From Sinorhizobium sp. (GTDB lineage: Bacteria > Pseudomonadota > Alphaproteobacteria > Rhizobiales > Rhizobiaceae), in NCBI GenBank assembly GCA_031178305.1, contig JAPSJG010000098.1:1-10272 (forward strand): a DNA stretch of 10,272 nt. Reading direction: 5' to 3'. This document shows positions 1-6,739 of the stretch, one piece after another. A program made the translations under genes and the position numbers. The notes beneath the pieces were generated by a model that was given only the letters and a program-made list of their open reading frames with translations, had not been told where the DNA came from and did no database searches. The first letter of the stretch is position 1. Every line of letters starts with the position of its first letter.

Positions 1-140
1 CCTTCCTGACGAGCCGCGGCTTCATTCTGCGTGCCGTCAGCGCTTACGGACTTCCGAATGCGCTGCGCATGACGATCGGCTCGCAGGAGGCGAACGAAGG
101 CGTGATCGCGGCGCTCACTGAATTCATGGGACGGAAATGA
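1..140 (+). CDS. hisC: HisC-family aminotransferase, C-terminal end only
   Basis: Only the last 45 codons are inside the window; the reading frame has codons starting at position 3 and ends with TGA at 138-140. The visible peptide contains LPNALRMTIGSQEAN. This matches the C-terminal segment of fold-type I PLP-dependent histidinol-phosphate aminotransferases, where the Arg before the T-I-G triplet contacts the substrate phosphate or carboxylate. The family transfers the amino group between glutamate and imidazole-acetol phosphate in histidine synthesis, and many members also accept aromatic 2-oxo acids. The stop codon overlaps the start of tyrC by four bases (ATGA), so the two are probably translationally coupled. 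That makes an aromatic aminotransferase role as likely as a histidine role. The PLP lysine and the rest of the active site lie outside the window. Confidence 0.8.
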   Translation, partial: FLTSRGFILRAVSAYGLPNALRMTIGSQEANEGVIAALTEFMGRK

Positions 141-1063
141 TGGCTCAGCAGTTCGAAACCATTGCGCTCATCGGCATCGGCTTGATCGGCTCGTCGATCG
201 CGCGGGAGATTCGGGAGAAGCAACTCGCTGGAACCATTGTCGTTTCGACGCGCAGCGAGGCGACGTTGAAGCGCGCCGGCGAGCTCGGACTCGGCGACCG
301 CTACACGCTTTCGTCCGCCGAGGCGGTCAAGGGTGCCGATCTCGTCATTGTATCCGTCCCCGTCGGCGCTTCCGGCACCGTCGCGGCGGAAATCGCCGCT
401 TGTCTGAAGCCCGGCGCGATCGTCACCGATGTCGGCTCGACCAAGGGTTCGGTGATCGCGCAGATGGCGCCGCACCTGCCGAAGACGGTGCATTTCATTC
501 CCGGTCATCCGATCGCCGGCACCGAGCATTCCGGTCCCGATGCGGGCTTCGTCGGCCTTTTCCGCGGCCGCTGGTGCATCCTGACGCCGCCGCCCGGAAC
601 CGACGAGGAGGCCGTCGCGCGGCTGCGGCTCTTTTGGGAGACGCTCGGCTCGATGGTCGACGAGATGGACCCTGAGCACCACGACAAGGTGCTGGCGATC
701 GTCTCGCATCTGCCGCACATCATCGCCTATAACATCGTCGGAACGGCGGATGATCTGGAAACGGTCACCGAGTCCGAGGTGATCAAATATTCGGCTTCCG
801 GTTTTCGCGACTTCACGCGTCTCGCGGCGTCGGATCCGACCATGTGGCGTGACGTCTGCCTGCACAACAAGGAAGCGATCCTCGAAATGCTCGCGCGCTT
901 CTCCGAGGATCTCGCGTCGTTGCAGCGTGCCATCCGTTGGGGCGACGGCGACAAGCTCTTTGAACTCTTCACCCGCACTCGGGCGATCCGCCGCTCGATC
1001 ATCCAGGCCGGGCAGGACACGGCCATGCCGGACTTCGGCCGCCACGCGATGGATCAGAAATAG
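137..1063 (+). CDS. tyrC: Prephenate/arogenate dehydrogenase
   Basis: A 308-residue cytoplasmic TyrA-family enzyme that oxidatively decarboxylates prephenate and/or arogenate in tyrosine synthesis. A Rossmann fold opens the protein with GIGLIG at residues 13-18. The family motifs follow: DVGSTKG at 98-104, GHPIAGTEHSG at 123-133 with the substrate-site histidine, and SHLPH at 190-194. The C-terminal helical dimerisation domain includes ASGFRDFTRLAASDPTMW. There is no fused chorismate mutase and no obvious ACT domain; the length is normal for the monofunctional form. Two ATGs stand in tandem (137 and 140). The first overlaps the upstream stop as ATGA, behind a weak GGGACGGAA ribosome site. An Arg follows strand beta-2 (STRS, 37-40), which may favour NADP+, though I cannot settle cofactor or substrate preference. 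The symbol follows Sinorhizobium usage; tyrA is an equal alternative. It ends 20 bases before a convergent gene. Confidence 0.92.
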   Translation: MMAQQFETIALIGIGLIGSSIAREIREKQLAGTIVVSTRSEATLKRAGELGLGDRYTLSSAEAVKGADLVIVSVPVGASGTVAAEIAACLKPGAIVTDVGSTKGSVIAQMAPHLPKTVHFIPGHPIAGTEHSGPDAGFVGLFRGRWCILTPPPGTDEEAVARLRLFWETLGSMVDEMDPEHHDKVLAIVSHLPHIIAYNIVGTADDLETVTESEVIKYSASGFRDFTRLAASDPTMWRDVCLHNKEAILEMLARFSEDLASLQRAIRWGDGDKLFELFTRTRAIRRSIIQAGQDTAMPDFGRHAMDQK

Positions 1064-1083
1064 ACTACCTCGGCCGACCGCCG

Positions 1084-2142
1084 TCACAGTGGCGGCAGTA
1101 CACCGATGGGGACGAAGGCCAGGAAGGCGGTGCCGTCGCGCACGTTCAGCTTGACCGTTGCTTCGTCCTTGCCGCCAGCAAGCGCCGCCAGCATATTGGC
1201 GACATTGTTGATCAGGTCGGTCTCTTCGGGAACGGCCTTTACCAGATTCTCGCGCCAGGCACTGATGCTGTTCAGCATGAGAGAGAATTCACCGGACACG
1301 AGACCCTGGCCATTAACCGAGAAGGGGCCGGAGAGCCTCGCGCTCATTCCGTCGCCCATATCGAGCGTCACCTGCCGCAACTCTCCCTTGGTCCCGCGAA
1401 GCATGTGGGGCGAGAGGGCGCTTCCCTGCAGCCATTCGGCCGTGCCCGTGATGGTGAGGTCGGCTGCGATATTGGCCGGCGGAGCGAAGCTCGGGCCGTC
1501 TTCAAGACGCAGGTCGAGCTTCTCCACGTTGATGGCCGCGTCGAGGTCCTCCCCATTCTGGCGCAGATGCAGTTCCCCGTGATTGGCGCCAAAGCCCAGC
1601 GCCCGGTCGATCAGCGGCGAGCGCACCGTGCCCGTCAGATTGTCATAGGCAAGCGAGGTTCGATCGACGCCAGAGAGCGTTGCCTTGAGGCTCGCATGCA
1701 TGAGCGTCCAATCTGCCGAGATCGAAACGCCGGGCGAGAAGCGGATTTCGGCGGGTCCGTCGAGTTCGATCACGGCGCGGCCGGGCTGATAGACCTGTGC
1801 CGCCGTCCGCAGGGCGCCGAAGGAGGCGGAGGCGCCATGCCGCCTATCGTCGAGGCGCACTTTGTCGCAGAAGAGACCTATACGGAAGGGAAAGCCGCGA
1901 ACTTCCATGTCCGCGCATTCGCCGGAGAGGCCGCTCGCTCGGTTCTCATCGAGATAGCCCGGCAAGCGTTTCTCGATCTGATCGGCTGCCAGGAACCAGC
2001 CTCCGGAATAGAGGCCGGTGACGAGCACGATGCCCACCGCCAACCAGAAAAACTTCCTGCCGGCCGGTGATCCGTTGGCGACCTCGGTTGCCGTCATTAT
2101 CTCGCCTACTCCAATCTGCTGCGTCGGATGCCATTTTTCCAT
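1084..2142 (-). CDS. DUF2125 family envelope protein
   Basis: A 352-residue protein of the alphaproteobacterial DUF2125 family; its molecular function is unknown. A single hydrophobic segment at about residues 31-50 follows a short basic N-terminus, so it is predicted to be an inner-membrane-anchored or exported protein with most of its mass in the periplasm. The family signature GFPFR is at 83-87, flanked by two cysteines (76 and 92) that could form a disulfide. The rest is beta-rich, like the long beta-repeat envelope proteins, and ends in GVLPPL. Two starts are credible: ATG at 2142 with GGAAG seven bases upstream, and ATG at 2097 (residue 16) preceded by GTAGGCGAG. The downstream start leaves a more typical signal-anchor N-terminus. 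The gene is tail-to-tail with tyrC and head-to-head with chaC. Confidence 0.85.
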   Translation of the reverse strand: MEKWHPTQQIGVGEIMTATEVANGSPAGRKFFWLAVGIVLVTGLYSGGWFLAADQIEKRLPGYLDENRASGLSGECADMEVRGFPFRIGLFCDKVRLDDRRHGASASFGALRTAAQVYQPGRAVIELDGPAEIRFSPGVSISADWTLMHASLKATLSGVDRTSLAYDNLTGTVRSPLIDRALGFGANHGELHLRQNGEDLDAAINVEKLDLRLEDGPSFAPPANIAADLTITGTAEWLQGSALSPHMLRGTKGELRQVTLDMGDGMSARLSGPFSVNGQGLVSGEFSLMLNSISAWRENLVKAVPEETDLINNVANMLAALAGGKDEATVKLNVRDGTAFLAFVPIGVLPPL

Positions 2143-2225
2143 TTGGCCGCTTCCGATCGCGTAACCTAACTTCCTTCAATGCCGCCTAGGCTTTGTCCCC
2201 TGCTGCGGCACAGTTTCTCGAGAAT

Positions 2226-2274
2226 AGAGCGGGACACGGCGGAAACCGCTTCACAGCCCGGTTGGTCTCGCTCT
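2226..2274. repeat. Degenerate rhizobial intergenic palindrome (left of chaC)
   Basis: Imperfect outer arms AGAGCGGGA (2226-2234) and TCTCGCTCT (2266-2274) match at 8 of 9 positions and enclose an inner hairpin GCGG-AAA-CCGC (2239-2249). A separate perfect palindrome TTCTCGAGAA sits just before it (2215-2224). From memory, AGAGCGGGA...GGCGGAAAACCGC...CGCTCT is a very common dispersed element in rhizobial intergenic DNA; no search was run. It lies in the divergent DUF2125/chaC control region, so it may also affect their 5' ends. Confidence 0.5.
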
Positions 2275-2335
2275 AAAAAGCCACTTGGCCGTGCCGATCC
2301 AAAATCTCGGCAGGTCGGCGGCGGCATCGGTTTGA

Positions 2336-2890
2336 ATGGCAGCGGATATGGACGAATTTTGGGTCTTTGGCTACGGGTCGTTGATGTGGAATCCGGGCTT
2401 TCCATTCGAGGAGAAGCTTACGGCGCGCGCTTTCGGCTATCGCCGCTCCCTCTGCGTACACTCCTGGGTTCACCGCGGCACCGAACGGCGGCCGGGTCTG
2501 GTGCTCGGCCTCGACTATGGCGGCTCCTGCATCGGTGCGGCATTTCGCATTGCCCCCTCAGAGAGAGCCGGCGTCGTCGACTATCTGCGCGAACGCGAGC
2601 TCGTCACCCACGTCTATAAGGAACGGACCATGCCAGTGCAGTTCATGGACGGGCGCCGTGTGCCGGCGCTTGCCTATGTGGTCGACCGGGCCCATCCGCA
2701 ATATGCCGGCGCGAGGACGGCAGCGGAAGCGGCGGCTACGGTTGCGGGGGCCGTCGGCAAGTCGGGTCCGAACAGCGAGTACGTCCTCAACACGCTGGCG
2801 CATCTCCAGGAAATGGGCATCCGCGACCATTGGCTCGAGGAGGTCGCCGCCAAGTTGACGATCGGCACAGCGGTTTCGGTCCGAGCCTGA
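2336..2890 (+). CDS. chaC: Glutathione-specific gamma-glutamylcyclotransferase (ChaC family)
   Basis: A 184-residue soluble ChaC-family enzyme, expected to cleave reduced glutathione to 5-oxoproline and Cys-Gly in the cytosol. The gamma-glutamyl-binding motif VFGYGSLMWNP is at residues 10-20. The YLRERE segment at 83-88 aligns with the Y-L-D-F-R-E stretch of eukaryotic ChaC proteins, which makes Glu88 the probable catalytic acid/base. The C-terminal half includes NSEYVLNTLAHLQEMGI, typical of bacterial ChaC. Length is slightly under that of E. coli ChaC but complete. ATG at 2336 and ATG at 2348 (MDEFWVF) are both possible; neither has a strong ribosome site, and the second leaves a minimal N-terminus just before the fold. 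There is no chaA or chaB beside it. It stands alone between palindromic repeats, divergent from the DUF2125 gene and convergent with plsC. Confidence 0.9.
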   Translation: MAADMDEFWVFGYGSLMWNPGFPFEEKLTARAFGYRRSLCVHSWVHRGTERRPGLVLGLDYGGSCIGAAFRIAPSERAGVVDYLRERELVTHVYKERTMPVQFMDGRRVPALAYVVDRAHPQYAGARTAAEAAATVAGAVGKSGPNSEYVLNTLAHLQEMGIRDHWLEEVAAKLTIGTAVSVRA

Positions 2891-2980
2891 TGAGGAAAAG
2901 TGTGTGCGGTTTTCCGCCCGCATTCCGCGCCAACGTCTTAGAATCGACCACGTTGATGATTTAGGTCGATCCGACCTAAA
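2891..2980. repeat. Rhizobial intergenic palindromic element (right of chaC)
   Basis: It begins directly after the chaC stop. It contains a hairpin GCGG-TTTT-CCGC (2906-2917) and ends with a perfect 9-bp inverted repeat TTTAGGTCG-ATC-CGACCTAAA (2960-2980). The stretch GGAAAAGTGTGTGCGG with downstream GAATCGACCACGTT matches, from memory, a dispersed Sinorhizobium/Rhizobium intergenic sequence. Read on the - strand, its GGCGGAAAACCGC core resembles the repeat at 2226-2274. The terminal inverted repeat may also act as a transcription stop between the convergent chaC and plsC, although no T-run follows it. Confidence 0.6.
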
Positions 2981-3000
2981 GGCGGTCTTGCCACTTGCAG

Positions 3001-3024
3001 CGGCTTTGCCGGTTGCCGGAGCCG
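3001..3024. terminator. Possible bidirectional hairpin between chaC and plsC
   Basis: CGGCT (3001-3005) pairs with AGCCG (3020-3024) around an inner CCGG-TTG-CCGG, with a TTG bulge on one side. It sits 15 bases beyond the plsC stop, in the convergent gap. No T-run is present on either strand, so intrinsic termination is uncertain. Confidence 0.3.
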
Positions 3025-3039
3025 GATGCGCGCAGCGCT

Positions 3040-3819
3040 CTACTGGCCAAGCTCGCGCAGTCGCTGCTTGGCCGTGGCCGGCAGCGGCAGATGCGGATTG
3101 GCCTTGACGGTTTCGACGAGAAGATCGTCGCTTGCCGCCTCGGTCACCTGCACGAGCCTTTCCAGGAACGCGTCCGGATCCATGCCGGCCTCGATCGGCG
3201 GCAGGATGCGCACCTTAAAATGGCCGGGGAAGCGCAGGAACTTGCGCCGCGGCCAGAAAAGGCCCGGATGCATGGCGATGGGGACCACCGGCATCTGGAG
3301 GTCGCGGTAGAGACGGGCGATGCCATATTTGTATTCCGGCGGGGCCCCGGGCGGGCGGCGCGTGCCTTCCGGGTAGATGATCAACTGACGCCCGGTTGCC
3401 ATTTCCCGCTTGGTGCGCTCCATCACTGCGGCCATGGCCTTGCCCCGCGCGGCGCGGTTAACCGGGACCATGCGCTGCTTGATGACGTACCAGCCGAACA
3501 GCGGTATCCAGGTGAGTTCGCGCTTCAGGATGTAGAACGGATCGTCGAGCCAGGGCAGAAGCGCATAGGTGTCCCAAAAGGACTGGTGCTTCGGCGCGAA
3601 GATGTAGGCGCCCTTCGGAATGTTCTCCAGGCCCTCGATTTCGAAGGTCGTGCCGACGATCTTCTCCATCAGCCAGTGATTGCTGCGCACCCAGTTCTTC
3701 GGCACGATCCAGGACGCTTTCCGCGGCAGGAGGAAATAGACCGGCGTCATGACGATCATCTGCACGATCAGATTGGCGTAAAATACCAGATTGAAAAGGA
3801 TCGAACGCAGGATGAGCAT
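3040..3819 (-). CDS. plsC: 1-acyl-sn-glycerol-3-phosphate acyltransferase (PlsC family)
   Basis: A 259-residue membrane-bound acyltransferase that should acylate lysophosphatidic acid to phosphatidic acid in phospholipid synthesis. An N-terminal hydrophobic stretch at about residues 8-31 anchors it. The catalytic HX4D box is HQSFWD at 78-83, preceded by APK rather than the more usual S/N before the His. Block II is KRELTWIPLFGWYV at about 99-112, and the phosphate-binding YPEGTR is at 149-154, followed by a VPIAMHPG segment. Length is normal. The ATG at 3819 has only a weak purine stretch upstream (GAGAGCC), but it sets the N-terminal anchor correctly. The acceptor could instead be another lysolipid such as lyso-ornithine lipid, but the motifs and isolated setting favour glycerophospholipid synthesis. 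It is separated from ydcF by a 285-base repeat-containing gap, so probably has its own promoter. Confidence 0.88.
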   Translation of the reverse strand: MLILRSILFNLVFYANLIVQMIVMTPVYFLLPRKASWIVPKNWVRSNHWLMEKIVGTTFEIEGLENIPKGAYIFAPKHQSFWDTYALLPWLDDPFYILKRELTWIPLFGWYVIKQRMVPVNRAARGKAMAAVMERTKREMATGRQLIIYPEGTRRPPGAPPEYKYGIARLYRDLQMPVVPIAMHPGLFWPRRKFLRFPGHFKVRILPPIEAGMDPDAFLERLVQVTEAASDDLLVETVKANPHLPLPATAKQRLRELGQ

Positions 3820-3890
3820 CAGCTAGGCTCTCGACGGGAGACGAAACTACGGCCAGGCGGCCGGTTGCTTCGCTGCCTACACGAATCCGG

Positions 3891-3924
3891 CACGGAGGAA
3901 AACTGTTCTTGGAGTTTTGTCGTG
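3891..3924. other. Imperfect hairpin upstream of plsC
   Basis: CACG (3891-3894) and AAAACT (3899-3904) pair with AGTTTT (3913-3918) and CGTG (3921-3924), with an 8-base loop and a small asymmetric interior loop. It lies 72 bases upstream of the plsC start. It could belong to the plsC promoter or leader, or be a weak stop for transcription arriving from ydcF. A GAATC (GANTC) methylation-type site lies just before it at 3883-3887. Confidence 0.25.
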
Positions 3925-3944
3925 CGTGTGTAATGCGTTTGCCT

Positions 3945-4080
3945 CTTACCTCGCCTTACCCTCGCCTCTCCCCCGCAGGCTATTTGCCCGCAGGCAGGGC
4001 AAGGGGACGGGAGTTCGCCGGTGGGCAAAAAGGGGCTCCTTCGCCCAGCTTGCGGGGAGAAGGCGTCGGCAGGCGGATGA
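3945..4080. repeat. Rhizobiales mosaic intergenic repeat (RIME-like)
   Basis: This accounts for most of the 285-base gap between ydcF and plsC. On the - strand it reads CATCCGCCTGCCG, then CCTTCTCCCCGCAAGC, then a C-rich stretch, then GCGGGGGAGAGGCGAGGG. The layout resembles the mosaic palindromic elements widespread in Rhizobiales intergenic DNA. The clearest palindrome is CCTTC...GAAGG at 4038-4063 (imperfect, 26 bases). A 9-base direct repeat CCCGCAGGC occurs at 3972-3980 and 3987-3995. The family name is from memory, not a search. No convincing coding sequence lies here. Confidence 0.5.
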
Positions 4081-4104
4081 TGGGCATTTTCTCGTGCGCG
4101 TCTC

Positions 4105-4818
4105 CTACTCCTCAGCCAGCGTCACAGTTCCGATCCTGGTTGGAATATGCGAGCCGATGACGTCGCGCAGGAAGGCGACGGAATACTTGGCGTATTCAAG
4201 CAAAATGGCTTTCATGAACAACGGGTTGCGCAGCCAGTTGCTCGTCTTCAAATCGGAATTCACGACCGGATAGGCGATGAATTCCGTTTCCGGCCGGGCG
4301 CGGCGCAGTTCGAGGAGGCTGCGGGGCATGTGATAGTTGTTGGTGACGACGAGAATGCTCCGGTAGCCCCGGTCGGCAATCCAGTTGGATGCCTCGACGG
4401 CGTTGCCGATCGTGTCGACTGCTTCTCGACCGATGTCAACGCAACATGTGAACAGGGCGGCGGAGCTCTGCGTGTTGCGACGTATCTGGCTCCTGGTCGT
4501 CGTCGGGTGGACGCCTGAGATGAGCAGGCGCTTGCCGGCGCCGGCCTTCAGGAGTTCGACGCCCTGGTCGATCCGCTGGAACCCGCCGGTCAGTACGATG
4601 ATCGCGTCGGCCTTGGGGGAGGCCGGCGGCTGCAAGGAGGCGACCTTGTCGGCGAATTGCAGGAAACCGGCGACGAAAAGGCCGAGGCACGGGACCAGCA
4701 CGAAGAAACCTCGGCGCAGGACTTTCCGCAGGAGGCTGCGGGACCGGCGACGGCGCGCGGCCCTGTCTCGCCATTTGCCCGTCCCGGCCATTTCGGTCCC
4801 GCGAAGCTCCTCAACCAT
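4105..4818 (-). CDS. YdcF/SanA/ElyC-like membrane protein (DUF218)
   Basis: A 237-residue DUF218 protein of the YdcF/SanA/ElyC type. Residues 17-36 are strongly arginine-rich, followed by one transmembrane helix at about 37-54, so the globular domain is predicted to face the periplasm. Family motifs are DAIIVLTGG (71-79), LISGVHP (99-105), DTIGNA (135-140) and VTNNYHMPRS (158-167). SanA and ElyC in enterobacteria affect envelope barrier function and lipid-carrier or peptidoglycan metabolism; the chemical reaction here is unknown. Two cysteines are adjacent (125-126). ATG at 4818 has GAGAG eight bases upstream; an internal ATG at 4791 (residue 10) is the alternative. It follows ftsX by 96 bases on the same strand, so read-through from ftsEX is possible, but that gap could carry its own promoter. 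Confidence 0.85.
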   Translation of the reverse strand: MVEELRGTEMAGTGKWRDRAARRRRSRSLLRKVLRRGFFVLVPCLGLFVAGFLQFADKVASLQPPASPKADAIIVLTGGFQRIDQGVELLKAGAGKRLLISGVHPTTTRSQIRRNTQSSAALFTCCVDIGREAVDTIGNAVEASNWIADRGYRSILVVTNNYHMPRSLLELRRARPETEFIAYPVVNSDLKTSNWLRNPLFMKAILLEYAKYSVAFLRDVIGSHIPTRIGTVTLAEE

Positions 4819-4914
4819 CGTGATTCTCTCACATAGCCGCCGATTGCGGCAGGGACTAGTCCGATTCTGGCTGGTTCACCGCTTGAATGCCTCCCGATCC
4901 GGGCACGAAAGGCT

Positions 4915-5919
4915 CTAACCCTGGAAGACGTCGGTCCGGCCTGGATCCGATCGAATCAGATCGATTTCGTAGATCGTTCGCATGACTGTAAGACGGGCCG
5001 TCAGCGTCGTCAGCAGAGCAATGACGAGAATGATCGCGAAAATCCCGAGGTAGCCGGTATAGCCGATCGAGAAGGTGCCGAAGAGCGCTGTCGCCTGGTC
5101 CGTTTCCGGTGTCGCGAGCGTCTGCGATTGCCAGACGCTGGCGATTGCGAAGGATAGAGCGGCGAGCAGGCCCCCGGCGCTGGCGCCTTTCAAGCTGATC
5201 CGCAGGAAGTGCTTCTGGAATTCGGAGGCGACGAAGCCAGCTTCCGCTCCAACGAAGTGCAGGACCTCGACTATATGGCGATTGCCGGAGAGGGCACCGC
5301 GTGTGGCGAAAACGACCGTCAGGACCATCGCCGAGAAAACCAGCATCAGCACGCCCGTGCCGATCATAGCCGTGGTGTTCGCCATCGCTACCAGGCGGTC
5401 GACCCAGGTGCGGTGATCGTCGAGAAAGGCCTGCGGGATCGTTTCGGTGAGCGCCTTGCGCATGGCTGCGAAATCCGGCGGATTGTTCTCGTCGATCGTG
5501 ATCACCACCAGCCGCGGCACCGGCAACTCGTCGAGGTCGAGGCCACCACCGAGCCAGGGCTCCAGGAGTCGTGCGGTTGCCGCACGGTCGACGATTGTCC
5601 CGCTCTTCGTGCCGGCGAAGGTCAAGGCGAGATCGCGCGCGTCGGCGAGCGCCTTCTCCATGTCGAGGCCGTCGTCCGGCTTGATCTGGATGGTGATTTC
5701 GCGGGAGATCTGCGACTGCCAGCTCTGCGCCGTCGCCCGTACCATGCTGACGCCGCCGAGCGTCAGGCAGGCAAGAAAGGACATGATGGCGATGACGCAC
5801 ATCAGCGCATGGCCGGAGACGTTGGCCGAGGGGACGATCGGCCCTGTCGGACGCACGCGCATTTCGGCGCGGCGCTGCTGCGGCGGTGGGGCTTGTTCGC
5901 GGGGGCGGAGTTCATTCAT
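4915..5919 (-). CDS. ftsX: Cell division permease-like protein FtsX
   Basis: A 334-residue FtsX, the membrane partner of FtsE. The complex sits at the divisome and, in studied bacteria, activates peptidoglycan hydrolases through the FtsX periplasmic loop instead of transporting a solute. The order is right: a proline- and arginine-rich cytoplasmic N-tail (1-35), TM1 at about 36-60, a large periplasmic domain at about 61-182, then TM2 about 183-206, TM3 about 243-263 and TM4 about 288-308. A short basic-acidic C-tail ends in VFQG. The segment ALSGNRHIVEVLHFVGA (209-225), between TM2 and TM3, is the characteristic FtsX cytoplasmic loop. The start ATG at 5919 overlaps the ftsE end as ATGAATGA (8 bases), showing translational coupling. 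The hydrolase it controls is not encoded in the window. Confidence 0.93.
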   Translation of the reverse strand: MNELRPREQAPPPQQRRAEMRVRPTGPIVPSANVSGHALMCVIAIMSFLACLTLGGVSMVRATAQSWQSQISREITIQIKPDDGLDMEKALADARDLALTFAGTKSGTIVDRAATARLLEPWLGGGLDLDELPVPRLVVITIDENNPPDFAAMRKALTETIPQAFLDDHRTWVDRLVAMANTTAMIGTGVLMLVFSAMVLTVVFATRGALSGNRHIVEVLHFVGAEAGFVASEFQKHFLRISLKGASAGGLLAALSFAIASVWQSQTLATPETDQATALFGTFSIGYTGYLGIFAIILVIALLTTLTARLTVMRTIYEIDLIRSDPGRTDVFQG

Positions 5920-6595
5920 AGATGTCGAGCCGCCCCTGTGACAGGATCATTCGCCGGGCCTCGACCTGGTCCATCAGCGACAGGTCATGCGTGGCAATCA
6001 CGACGGCGGTGCCAAGCCGGTTCAATTCCAGGAAGAGGTTCAGAAGCCGCCGCGCCATGGGCGGATCGACGTTGCCGGTCGGCTCGTCGGCGAGCAGGAT
6101 TTCCGGCCGGTCGATCAGCGCTCGTGCAATTGCGGCGCGTTGCTTCTCGCCGCCAGAAAGCACCGGCGGCAGGACATTGATCCGCTCGCCGAGGCCGACC
6201 CACTTCAGAAGCTCGAGCACATCGGAGCGATAGGTGGTTTCGTCCTTGCCCCGCACCCTCAGCGGCAGCGCAACGTTCTCGTAGGTCGTCAGATGGTCGA
6301 GCAGGCGGAAGTCCTGGAACACGATGCCGATTCGACGCCGCAGCATCGGGAATTCCTCGCGCGGAATCGAGGAGATGTTGCGGTCGAACATGCGGATCAG
6401 CCCGCGGGTCGGCTTCAGAGAGAGAAAGAGCAGGCGCAGCAGAGTCGTTTTCCCCGCTCCGGAGGGGCCCGTCAGAAACTGAAAGGAGCGGCGCGGAATA
6501 TCGAAGGTCAGGTCCCGGAGGATTTCCGGTCCCATGCCGTAGCGCAATCCGACATTCTCAAAATGAATCAATGGGACAGCCCAGTCTCTCGTCAC
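5912..6595 (-). CDS. ftsE: Cell division ATP-binding protein FtsE
   Basis: A 227-residue ABC ATPase subunit of FtsEX, cytoplasmic and membrane-associated through FtsX. All nucleotide-site elements are present: Walker A GPSGAGKTT at 43-51, Q-loop Gln94 in VFQD, signature LSGGEKQ at 146-152, Walker B ILLADEP at 166-172, D-loop around NVD (175-177) and H-loop His203 in ATHD. The sequence FQDFRLLDHLTTYENVALPLRV is strongly FtsE-like and separates it from transporter ATPases. The start shown is GTG at 6595 with GGAAG eight bases upstream; TTG at 6571 (giving IHFENVGLRYG) is an alternative that would match shorter FtsE proteins. It is the first gene of the ftsE-ftsX unit and is read away from a control region with a CtrA-like site. 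Confidence 0.94.
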   Translation of the reverse strand: MTRDWAVPLIHFENVGLRYGMGPEILRDLTFDIPRRSFQFLTGPSGAGKTTLLRLLFLSLKPTRGLIRMFDRNISSIPREEFPMLRRRIGIVFQDFRLLDHLTTYENVALPLRVRGKDETTYRSDVLELLKWVGLGERINVLPPVLSGGEKQRAAIARALIDRPEILLADEPTGNVDPPMARRLLNLFLELNRLGTAVVIATHDLSLMDQVEARRMILSQGRLDIYE

Positions 6596-6739
6596 GACTT
6601 CGACTTCCGCGTCTAAGCGGTTAGCCTCCGGCGTACCGCCGCAACGCCTCGCCTCGGCCGCCCGATCCTCAAATCAGCCCCGATTGCGGGACCGTGCAAT
6701 AGGACAGCGCGTCTCCAAGGCAAAACCGAGTGCGGCATC

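Noticed and set aside
44..1087. 347-codon - strand frame opposite tyrC
   Set aside because: High-GC antisense shadow: Arg/Asp/Gly-rich with no motif, and it fully overlaps a gene with all TyrA motifs.
2995..3933. 312-codon + strand frame opposite plsC
   Set aside because: Antisense shadow of the acyltransferase; composition is Arg/His-rich with no recognisable domain.
3819..4028. 69-codon - strand frame upstream of plsC with two cysteines
   Set aside because: It lies within repeat-like intergenic DNA, shows no domain and no convincing ribosome site, and its composition is unlike the neighbouring genes.
5209..6180. 323-codon + strand frame across ftsX and ftsE
   Set aside because: Runs antisense through two well-supported genes; no domain or ribosome site seen.
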